IMG/VR virus record: IMGVR_UViG_3300042861_001504
Coordinates: 1-60,019 of that record
Direction: 5' to 3' (one strand)
Source: a virus
DNA length: 60,019 bases
Shown here: positions 22,939-30,414 of the stretch, in pieces
Numbering within the stretch: the first letter of the stretch is position 1
Layout of the letters: each line of letters begins with the position of its first letter
Program-made: the position numbers and the translations under genes
The notes under the pieces: generated by a model
Databases searched by the model: none
What the model was told of the DNA's origin: nothing
Seen by the model: the letters and a program-made list of their open reading frames with translations, nothing else

Positions 22939-22949
22939 TATATTTATTA
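22939..22949 (+). promoter_or_regulatory. TATTTAT promoter-like motif before the 22955 gene
   Basis: TTATATTTATTAATG (core 22941-22947) lies 7 nt before ATG 22955, on the plus strand. Confidence 0.45.
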
Positions 22950-22954
22950 ATGAT

Positions 22955-23176
22955 ATGCCAACACAAATCACTATTTCAACTTTAACAGGGGCTCAACCAT
23001 TTGACGTTTATTCTTGCGATGACACATACGACAATTGTATATACGTAGCAACAATCACATCAGGTCAGGTTCCCTATAATTTTGATTTACCTTTTATTCA
23101 AGAAGGTATGTCTTCAGTTGGAATAAAAGTGGTCGATAATAATGGTTGTATTGAGGAGTCTAATGTTGTAATATAA
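22955..23176 (+). CDS. Small beta-rich protein, paralogue of the 33019 gene
   Basis: 73 residues from ATG 22955; an in-frame ATG at 22928 would lie upstream of the promoter-like motif. The pattern TGAQPFDVYSCDDTYDNC, then VPYNFDLPF, then VVDNNGC matches the small protein at 33019 (DVYGNNCSYV, VTFTLPSQF, LTDSNGC). The DNNGC ending is also the terminal strand of SprB-type repeats. It is probably a single beta-sandwich domain added to the virion or to a fibre. The next gene starts 1 nt after its stop. Confidence 0.65.
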   Translation: MPTQITISTLTGAQPFDVYSCDDTYDNCIYVATITSGQVPYNFDLPFIQEGMSSVGIKVVDNNGCIEESNVVI

Positions 23177-23177
23177 T

Positions 23178-24464
23178 ATGTGTCTTAATTTAGGTCTTTG
23201 GGTTTATAGTGGTACTTCGGTTGGTTTATGTAATGAAACACCAAACTTAACTTTATACGGTAATAATGTATTTTCTGCAGAGCCGGTATTCAGTGGTTCA
23301 GGATGTAATAATCCTGCGGATTTGATTGCAACAGGATTTTATTCAAATGGTAATTTAACTTTTGAATTTTCATTTTTATTCGGACAATATTATGTAAGTG
23401 GTATTTCAGGTTGTACGACTGGTGGTGATTTATATTGTATACAAAATGAACCAGGTTATAATGACACATATTTACTAGTTGGTGTTCAGGATGATTACCC
23501 ACTCTACACATCTGTAACCAATAATACGTGTATTTATTATTCAACAGTAGAAACAAGATGGTGTTTAGCAAGTAGTGTTGGATCTCCGTGTGTTCAATTT
23601 GGTCCTTTTGCAAGCACAAGTTCGGAGCCAGATTTTGATATAACTGTTGGGTATCCAGGTTTATGCGTAACACCCCCAGCACCACCTGTAGACCCGTGTT
23701 TAACAATTGATTTTGATGCAATTTTTGATTGTTTAGTTCCAGTATCACCAACACCAACACCTACTATTTCAGTAACACCAACACCAACACCAACTCCATC
23801 AGCATCTAATCCATGTGGTGGTGTTTCAATGACTGTAACTTCGAGTGGTTACACTCCAACACCAACCCCAACAATGACACCAACACCAACACCTTCACCA
23901 CAGGTTACGAGACCTTGTAATTTTTCAGGTGAGGTAATATTCAACGCATTTACCGAATACTTACAATGTGGTAATAGTAAAAAATTCAAAGATTGTTTTA
24001 CGGGTATCGATTATTACACATCAGATGTTGTTTTAGTCTCAGGGACGACGTTACCGACAGAAGGTTATGTCTATAATTCGGTGATTAACGGACAAGGTTA
24101 TTGTGTTATATATGAAGGTACGGTTGATAATATAAGTGGTGTTGATAATATTACATTAACAAATGAGATCGGATCTTACGTTGATGGAGCGTGTTTAGAT
24201 TGTTTACCAAACCTAACCGCAACTCCTACCCCTACACCGACATCAACACCAACTCCAACTCCGAGTTTATCACCTTGTGTTAGTTTATCATACAGAATAA
24301 CTAATGAAAGCCCCGCACCAATTAAATTTGATTATACCAATTGTAATGGATCTCAATCTCAAAATTTACCTGGGTTCTCTTCAATCATTATTTGTGCTTC
24401 GGTTATACCAACAACAACATCACCTAACATACAGATAGATCCTTTAGGTTCAACTTGTCTATAA
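23178..24464 (+). CDS. Cys-rich multi-domain protein with (TP)n linkers, putative virion adhesin
   Basis: 428 residues. At least three Cys-rich beta-type domains are joined by Thr-Pro linkers: TPTPTISVTPTPTPTP (about 192-207), TPTPTPTMTPTPTPSP (about 226-241) and TPTPTPTSTPTPTPS (about 346-361). The first domain (RWCLASS, CVQFGPFASTSS, PDFDITVG) resembles part of the tail protein at 27712 (WIFCESLDCQGSF, YPSGDTW). No signal peptide is present. Similar linkers occur in the tail protein at 25182. It is probably a modular surface or fibre protein. It ends at the convergent resolvase gene. Confidence 0.7.
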   Translation: MCLNLGLWVYSGTSVGLCNETPNLTLYGNNVFSAEPVFSGSGCNNPADLIATGFYSNGNLTFEFSFLFGQYYVSGISGCTTGGDLYCIQNEPGYNDTYLLVGVQDDYPLYTSVTNNTCIYYSTVETRWCLASSVGSPCVQFGPFASTSSEPDFDITVGYPGLCVTPPAPPVDPCLTIDFDAIFDCLVPVSPTPTPTISVTPTPTPTPSASNPCGGVSMTVTSSGYTPTPTPTMTPTPTPSPQVTRPCNFSGEVIFNAFTEYLQCGNSKKFKDCFTGIDYYTSDVVLVSGTTLPTEGYVYNSVINGQGYCVIYEGTVDNISGVDNITLTNEIGSYVDGACLDCLPNLTATPTPTPTSTPTPTPSLSPCVSLSYRITNESPAPIKFDYTNCNGSQSQNLPGFSSIIICASVIPTTTSPNIQIDPLGSTCL

Positions 24465-24494
24465 AAAAAAATATCACCTAAAAAGACGATATTT
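24462..24494 (-). terminator. Intrinsic terminator after the resolvase gene
   Basis: AAATATC (24469-24475) pairs with GATATTT (24488-24494); on the minus strand a run of nine T follows. A second short stem TATCGG/CCGATA (24500-24519) is adjacent. It separates convergent genes and may act in both directions, though the plus-strand T-tract is poor. Confidence 0.65.
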
Positions 24495-24519
24495 CCAATT
24501 ATCGGTATTTTACCCGATA

Positions 24520-25128
24520 TTAACTCCAAATCTCTTTTAATCTCATAAATCCTAATACACAACTATAAGCATCTGTTTGATCGAAATTTTCTTTCTTAAG
24601 TGTGTTATTTTTGGTGTATAACCATTTAATTTGAGGTTCTCTTTTTGCGACTTTTTCCCAAATAACCATTTTCTTATCAATGTCTTTTGGTAGTCCACCA
24701 AACAATACAAATTTTTTCTTATCGTTCTCTTGTACCAAATCAGGAAAAGCAAACTTTCTTGAGTTATATGTTGAAATGAATTCAGGTACAATTCCTAATA
24801 TATTATATATTTCTTTGAAGATAAAACTATTGAATCTTAATAATGTTTGGATTGTATATATATTATTAGAGTTAAGTAATGGTTCTTCAATTACAACTCT
24901 GACGATTCCAAGATCTTTGTATTCTTTTAATTTTTCGGCAAAAACTTCGGACTTTAGAATTAACTCTTTAAGTTTGTCATCTTCATTTTTATCCATCTTT
25001 GGTCTCGGTGAAATGTGAGTAAGTTCCAACAATTCTTGTGTCTTTATATCGAATAGTGCCCAACCGATTGTTCTTGTAGAAACGTCCAAACCTAACACTT
25101 TGGGTGAATTTTTTAAATTTTTTGCCAT
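24520..25128 (-). CDS. RuvC-like Holliday junction resolvase
   Basis: 202 residues from ATG 25128; an upstream in-frame TTG was not used. The RNase H-fold shows the first catalytic Asp in VLGLDVSTRTIGWALF, the second acidic residue in RVVIEEPLLN and the last in FDQTDAYSCVLGF. This is the D-E-D layout of RuvC-type resolvases. It should cut Holliday or branched junctions before packaging, a role filled in T4 by the unrelated gp49 endonuclease VII. It is a single gene between the plus-strand island and the tail module. Confidence 0.85.
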   Translation of the reverse strand: MAKNLKNSPKVLGLDVSTRTIGWALFDIKTQELLELTHISPRPKMDKNEDDKLKELILKSEVFAEKLKEYKDLGIVRVVIEEPLLNSNNIYTIQTLLRFNSFIFKEIYNILGIVPEFISTYNSRKFAFPDLVQENDKKKFVLFGGLPKDIDKKMVIWEKVAKREPQIKWLYTKNNTLKKENFDQTDAYSCVLGFMRLKEIWS

Positions 25129-25181
25129 AAACAATAATGTTTTATATTATAATAAACTAAAACAATAAAAATTGTAGTTTT

Positions 25182-27683
25182 TTAGAAATCTAACTTAATA
25201 ACATACTGTTGAATACCTTGTCTTAGTACCGGTGATTGTAATTTAGACATCACCAAAATATCTTGGTTTTCATCTAGCAAAGCAATCTCCGTAACATATG
25301 ATTGTGTACCAAATGTCCATGTTGGGTTCTGTGAAACTAAGAACTCGTTAAAACTTAAGTTGATCTTATACTTCATTTCGTAAATGGTTGCCTGAATATC
25401 AGTTTCCAAATTACCGTAGAAATAATACTCATCACCGAAATTAAGTTGTTGTCCTGTTGCTCCGTTTTGTACTAATTCAACATAGTTATTCAAATTATAG
25501 TATGGTGCCGAATTGTAATTTTCCGCAGTTACCGTAAACGTACTTGCGGTTAGTGATTGTTGTGTAACATATCCATTAAGGAATAAGTCACTAATTTGAT
25601 CTGTAAAATCAATCAATCTCCATTGTGTTGGGTCTGGTCTCTGACCTGCAATTGTTCTCTGAGCCAACACTTGAAATTGTGTTGCGTAGAATCCAGCGGG
25701 AACAGTACAAGTAGGACAAGATGTTGTTGTAGTTGTTGTAAATGGACTAATAGTCGTTGTTGTCGTAGTACTTGGCGAAGTTGTTGTTGTTGTGGTTGTT
25801 GGATTAAATCCTGGTTGTACCAAACAATTAAATTCCGCACCAAATCTAACTGCCACATTCTGTGGAGTATCAGGAGTACAAACATTTGCCGTACCAACAA
25901 CACTTGTATAGTAATTACTGTGTAACGAATTAGTAAATGTGTCAGTATTTGATAAACGATAAGTTACCCAAAGAGTTTCTCCACCACCAGTTAACACTCC
26001 CGTTGAACTTGAAACTCCGCAGGTGTTTGGTGTGATTAATGAAACTTGTGGAGCCGGTAACGTCCAGTTTCTATTTGATTTATATGATAATGCCGCAACA
26101 ATTTCTTCGTCATCAATAATAATCAATTTAGAATCAGGAAATACTTTACCAATTCTACTTGGTAATCCGTTAGGTTGTGCAAATGTATCCCAAAGGTTAT
26201 AATACCTCAAACCCGGTTGGTTCATATTATCAGAAATACTTGATTTGATGTATTGTACTTGGAATAAGTTTTTACCATCAAACCCTGGAGGATCAACCCA
26301 AAAAGTTTGTCCGAAACAACATTCAGGGTTTTTGTGCCACATCAAAGTTGGTATGTGTAATTTAAAGTTTCTTGCTTGTCCTTGAGTGTTATCAGGATTT
26401 TGAGTATCGTAAGGTTCTAAAGCAAATTTTTCTCCATAGAAAAAATCTATTGTTTGATTTGTATAGTGAATAATCGCAATCGCTTTTTGTTCTTCCGGTG
26501 TTACAACAATTTTCTCACCAAATGAATTATAATAATAAACAGAATCTGTTGATGTCTGAGCATTTGAGTTGGTATAACCAAAGTATTCTTTTTGACCTAT
26601 ATATTCAATAGATCCAAATTTAGTATAATCTTGGTATGTACTTGAATTTAATCCAGCAGGACTCTCAGTCCAAGGAATATTCATATTCCATATTTTAACA
26701 TCAAATTGATCGGTATCACAAACCGATTCAAAATCAATAACACTTTGACTCCAATGTGGTTCAGGTGTAAAACTATCATACAATGGAACCATTTGTGGTG
26801 GGTAGATCAAAGTTCTCGCAAGACAATCTGACGCTAAATTTGTAAAGTCAGGTGTTGGTCTATCTAATGTTAATAAATCACCACAAACCGCAACAATTCT
26901 ATAAGTTAGAATTGAGAAACAACTAATAACGTCTTTATTACAGTCAGGCGCCGGTGGTAATGGACACTGTGGTGTATTTGAAGGTGTTAAACACGGGGTA
27001 TGTGTTGGTGTTGGTGTTGGGGTCGCCGAAGCACATGGGTTTGAACTTGTTGTGCTTGGTGTTGGTGTTGGAGTGGGTGTTTGACCTACTGATGCGGTTG
27101 GTGTTGGTGTTGGTAAATTACTACATGAACAATCAGTCGCTGCTCTACCATCATAATATATTGTAATAAAGTCACCCACACTTGGTGTGTTATTATTTTG
27201 ACTATTACAATCCATTCTTTGAACACTAATTTCGTTCGTACCATTTAAGGTAGACATATTAACAATATAATTAGGAGTGATAACATAATTGTTGTTAACA
27301 AGTGCTTTCCAATCTACTGTTGTTGCTGTTGTGTTTCCTGAGAAGAACCCTCTCATTGCAGCTCTATTATAAACGGACTCAATACCCGAATCCATAAATG
27401 GAATACCATAAATATTTGTTTGACCTTCATCAACTAAGTAAGGATATTTTATATACTGTCTATTAGATTCAGGAACACCAGAACTATTCTGAGCGTTAAA
27501 TTCAGGTTCTAAAATAACCGTATTTGCTTGATTGTAAGTGTTCGGTAATTCATTGTATGAAACCTCACTATCCCCTAAAGCAAAATATGATATCCTAAAA
27601 TTACCCTCAGATAATCTTTGTCTACCTGTGTCAGTAACACGAGTGTTAACTAATCCTGACGTATTTTTAATTATATATCCCAT
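25182..27683 (-). CDS. Large structural (tail/fibre) protein with TP and poly-Thr linkers
   Basis: 833 residues. The N-terminus (MGYIIKNTSGLVNTRVTD, then GRQRLSEGNFRISYFALGDSE) looks like a virion attachment domain I recall from other environmental T4-like phages. At about residues 190-235 lie Thr-Pro linkers (TPTPTASVGQTPTPTPTP, TPTPTPTHTP), and at about 627-660 three runs of five to seven Thr (TTTTTTTSP, TTTTTTISP, TTTTTTSCP). Between them is a large beta-rich region (CCFGQTFWVDPPGF). The C-terminal domain ends in a beta-rich YVTEIALLDENQDILVMS segment, which is found near the end of many tail-fibre and collar-type proteins. It is the last gene of the tail module. Confidence 0.75.
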   Translation of the reverse strand: MGYIIKNTSGLVNTRVTDTGRQRLSEGNFRISYFALGDSEVSYNELPNTYNQANTVILEPEFNAQNSSGVPESNRQYIKYPYLVDEGQTNIYGIPFMDSGIESVYNRAAMRGFFSGNTTATTVDWKALVNNNYVITPNYIVNMSTLNGTNEISVQRMDCNSQNNNTPSVGDFITIYYDGRAATDCSCSNLPTPTPTASVGQTPTPTPTPSTTSSNPCASATPTPTPTHTPCLTPSNTPQCPLPPAPDCNKDVISCFSILTYRIVAVCGDLLTLDRPTPDFTNLASDCLARTLIYPPQMVPLYDSFTPEPHWSQSVIDFESVCDTDQFDVKIWNMNIPWTESPAGLNSSTYQDYTKFGSIEYIGQKEYFGYTNSNAQTSTDSVYYYNSFGEKIVVTPEEQKAIAIIHYTNQTIDFFYGEKFALEPYDTQNPDNTQGQARNFKLHIPTLMWHKNPECCFGQTFWVDPPGFDGKNLFQVQYIKSSISDNMNQPGLRYYNLWDTFAQPNGLPSRIGKVFPDSKLIIIDDEEIVAALSYKSNRNWTLPAPQVSLITPNTCGVSSSTGVLTGGGETLWVTYRLSNTDTFTNSLHSNYYTSVVGTANVCTPDTPQNVAVRFGAEFNCLVQPGFNPTTTTTTTSPSTTTTTTISPFTTTTTTSCPTCTVPAGFYATQFQVLAQRTIAGQRPDPTQWRLIDFTDQISDLFLNGYVTQQSLTASTFTVTAENYNSAPYYNLNNYVELVQNGATGQQLNFGDEYYFYGNLETDIQATIYEMKYKINLSFNEFLVSQNPTWTFGTQSYVTEIALLDENQDILVMSKLQSPVLRQGIQQYVIKLDF

Positions 27684-27688
27684 CTAAC

Positions 27689-27699
27689 TGATAAATATT
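27689..27699 (-). promoter_or_regulatory. TATTTAT promoter-like motif before the 27683 start
   Basis: The coding strand reads GAATATTTATCAG (core 27691-27697), 7 nt before the ATG at 27683. Confidence 0.45.
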
Positions 27700-27711
27700 C
27701 TGTTAATCATT

Positions 27712-29364
27712 TTATATTACAACAGGTTCGGGTGGTGTTGGATTTACAACATTTAACACACAACAACCACAATTATTAATTGAGTTGTTTGTAATGGTCA
27801 GTTGATAGTATCCAGCAGCAAGTTCACAAGAACCTGTTGGGTTATTTATTACACTATTAGTAATGGTACCACTAACCGTTTGGTTACTACCCATAGTAAT
27901 AGTGTTTGTGTAAATATTATTTTGTTGCGTTACCGTTATTGGATTATCAGCAGTACACGGACCTCCAAGTGGGTATGTATTTAACGACGTACTTGACAAT
28001 GTCATTGGTCCAGTACCGGTGATCGTTGTAATATTATTATATGTAGGTAAAGGTGATAGAGTTGTTGGGTAATAATTAAATGTTGATGACTGAACTAAAT
28101 CGAATGTTACCGTAACCCCCGCAGGTAACACAGGTGTAGTGATTGAGAATGTATTCAACGAATAATTAACATTTAATGTCAAATTATATGTAACAGATGG
28201 TGTATTACCTACAATAACACTCGCAACTGTACCGATTGTTGTATTAACATCCCTCACAAAAATATCATAATTACCATTTGTAAGTCCGTTGAATATTGGT
28301 GATGATTGGTAAGTTGCTCCCCCGTTTATTGAATATTCATATGGTACTTGTCCTCCTGATGCCGAAACAATAATACTACCATTAGTACCACAAACTGCGT
28401 TATTTACATTAGCACTTACCGATATCGTATAAGCGGTCGAGCATTGTCCGTTGATAACATCCAAACTATAAACCGATGGTGTTCCCAAAACTTGCCAGTT
28501 ACTTATTGGTGGATCGGAAGGGTCGTTATTTATTAATAACACAGAAGGATTTGAATATCCTGTCATTGTCCATTGGGACGGTGTTGATCCTGTATTCCAA
28601 TAAATAACATATTGTCCTGTTGATGAACTCCAACTTGGTTGACCGTTTATTTCATTACTTGGGTCTAAATCAATTTGTATTGCTTCCGTTACTTGACCTA
28701 TCTTTGTACTTCTAACAACCAGTGTTGCACACAAAGGACCATTAACTTTAGGTATAGATGGTATGTTACAATTACCGGGATATGATTCTTCAATAAAATA
28801 ATTTGTACTACCACTAACAGTCCAAGTGTCCCCCGAAGGATATAGACCACTATTACTTAACGATTCATAAAATGATCCTTGACAATCTAAACTTTCACAG
28901 AAAATCCAAACACCTTGTGATTGACTCCAAAATACATAACCTAACTCGGTAATACCGTACTGTAATTTGTAATATGGTTTACCATTTTTTAACCCTAAAC
29001 TACTTGTTGAGATGTAAACCAAAGTATCTTCAACAACTCCCGATACAACAAAACAAACACCAGAAAAAGTAGTGGTTTCAGCCGTTAAAACACAAGTTGT
29101 AATTGCCGTAAAATCTTTATAGTAATCAGTAACAGTCGCTTGATATGCTCCAACACCTAAGTTAGTTAAAGCCGGAGCAAAACTACCTACCTCCCAAAAA
29201 ATAGTATAAGGTGGTGTACCACCTGTTATAATTAAAGCGGTTGCACCATCGAAAGATATGTCACTTGAGGGTTGTAAAACCGAGCAACTTATTCCCAATG
29301 GGAATATTGTAATGACATCACATTCATTTGGTCGGTTAGTACTTTGTATTGTAGAATTTCCCAT
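27712..29364 (-). CDS. Tail protein with SprB-like beta-sandwich repeats
   Basis: 550 residues. At least two repeats have the SprB/gliding-adhesin form: IITGGTPPYTIFW with LGVGAYQATVTDYY (about residues 46-85), and IVSASGGQVPYEYSINGG with FNGLTNGNYDIFVRDVN (about 315-370). The middle part shares a Trp/Cys segment with the plus-strand protein at 23178. The Cys-rich end (NNCGCCVLNV) may be disulphide-bonded. It is probably an adhesin or fibre that binds the host surface. TATTTAT precedes the start. Confidence 0.72.
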   Translation of the reverse strand: MGNSTIQSTNRPNECDVITIFPLGISCSVLQPSSDISFDGATALIITGGTPPYTIFWEVGSFAPALTNLGVGAYQATVTDYYKDFTAITTCVLTAETTTFSGVCFVVSGVVEDTLVYISTSSLGLKNGKPYYKLQYGITELGYVFWSQSQGVWIFCESLDCQGSFYESLSNSGLYPSGDTWTVSGSTNYFIEESYPGNCNIPSIPKVNGPLCATLVVRSTKIGQVTEAIQIDLDPSNEINGQPSWSSSTGQYVIYWNTGSTPSQWTMTGYSNPSVLLINNDPSDPPISNWQVLGTPSVYSLDVINGQCSTAYTISVSANVNNAVCGTNGSIIVSASGGQVPYEYSINGGATYQSSPIFNGLTNGNYDIFVRDVNTTIGTVASVIVGNTPSVTYNLTLNVNYSLNTFSITTPVLPAGVTVTFDLVQSSTFNYYPTTLSPLPTYNNITTITGTGPMTLSSTSLNTYPLGGPCTADNPITVTQQNNIYTNTITMGSNQTVSGTITNSVINNPTGSCELAAGYYQLTITNNSINNCGCCVLNVVNPTPPEPVVI

Positions 29365-29369
29365 TATCT

Positions 29370-29380
29370 ATATAAATAAT
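29370..29380 (-). promoter_or_regulatory. TATTTAT promoter-like motif before the 29364 start
   Basis: The coding strand reads GATTATTTATATAG (core 29372-29378), 7 nt before the ATG at 29364, and it overlaps the end of the glycosyltransferase gene. Confidence 0.45.
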
Positions 29381-30360
29381 CAAATATTGTATTTTTGAAT
29401 ATAAGATTTCATATTCTCCATATATTTTATTGTTGAACTATCCTTATTTATATAATCAAAGTGATTGGGGTTCTCTCTCATTTTTAATATTGGATCAATA
29501 TTAATATAGTCCCCTTTATAGAATTTTGTAGTTTTTAGATTATCAGTAACTCCCGCCATGTGTAATATTGGGTGTTGTTCGTATTTTTTAATGTCGTCAG
29601 TTGCCCAAGAAAAACTCATTTCATCTGTTATCTTTGTTTCAAATCCGTACATCCATAAGTTCCAAAGTAATGCCCACATTTCTGCCGTCCAAAACTGTAT
29701 TTGACCCGGATTAATCGGAAATCTTTTTTGGTAATTTAACATTTGATCGTACAACTTAATTGAATCTTTATAGATCTTATCCCAAAGTTCACAATTAGAA
29801 TTCTTGATGAGGTATTGTCCTCCACCTGAATTTTTTTGATTAGTTTTAATTGTGTCGACATCAACACCAATCACTTCAGACATTTCACTTATAAGTTGTC
29901 CCTTTTCGGTGTTTAGGTGTTTTTGTTCATATCTTCCACAACAATCCATTATGTAATCATACCCAATATACCCTATGGTATCGGATAAATAACAAGTATT
30001 GTCATTTAATAATTCTTCAAAATTTGGTAGTTCTCTAAAAATGATATCAGCGTCATGTAAGAAAAAAAGTTTACCAAATTCAGGATTTGATTGTATCCAC
30101 TTCGATATTAGGTATGGTTTTATACTCGGTATATAATGTTTCTTAACTCTCTCATCAACAAAGTAATGAACGTTAACACCTAACTCTTTTAATTCTTCAG
30201 ATTGTTTGGATGGTTTGGTGTTCCCTTGAACTAAACCTAAAACCACGTGTATTTTATTTGGGTCAATACCTTTCTCAATAAAATTGTGAATGTACAATTT
30301 TATTTGCCAAATAAAATAGGGGACATCGGGTTGTGCTGAAACAAATAATATGTTTTCCAT
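29380..30360 (-). CDS. Glycosyltransferase-like protein (GT-A type)
   Basis: 326 residues. The N-terminal region (NILFVSAQPDVPYFIW, IHVVLGL) has the alternating strands of a GT-A nucleotide-binding fold, and LFFLHDADIIF contains a DAD metal/nucleotide-sugar motif at residues 103-105. NSGGGQYLI, FWTAEMWALLWNLW and PILHMAGV are further conserved-looking sites. It should add sugar to an acceptor. Lying between the collagen-like fibre and an SprB-repeat protein, its likely target is a Ser/Thr-rich tail protein, though modification of DNA or host surface cannot be excluded. No membrane segment is present. Confidence 0.7.
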   Translation of the reverse strand: MENILFVSAQPDVPYFIWQIKLYIHNFIEKGIDPNKIHVVLGLVQGNTKPSKQSEELKELGVNVHYFVDERVKKHYIPSIKPYLISKWIQSNPEFGKLFFLHDADIIFRELPNFEELLNDNTCYLSDTIGYIGYDYIMDCCGRYEQKHLNTEKGQLISEMSEVIGVDVDTIKTNQKNSGGGQYLIKNSNCELWDKIYKDSIKLYDQMLNYQKRFPINPGQIQFWTAEMWALLWNLWMYGFETKITDEMSFSWATDDIKKYEQHPILHMAGVTDNLKTTKFYKGDYINIDPILKMRENPNHFDYINKDSSTIKYMENMKSYIQKYNI

Positions 30361-30414
30361 AAAGGAAAATTAAATTAAAATAAGGTAAAGTGAATTAATT
30401 TTAAATTTTAAACT

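Noticed and set aside
23290-23760. Minus-strand frame of 156 residues
   Set aside because: Antisense to the Cys-rich adhesin gene and rich in Leu/Gln/His/Asn from AT-rich complement; no family resemblance.
25135-25181. Terminator after the 25182 gene
   Set aside because: An AAACTA/TAGTTT pairing exists on the minus strand but it is AT-only with a long loop and bulge; too weak to call.
25596-25925. Plus-strand Cys/Ser-rich frame
   Set aside because: It is the reverse reading of the poly-Thr and Thr-Pro codons of the minus-strand tail gene; composition alone explains it.
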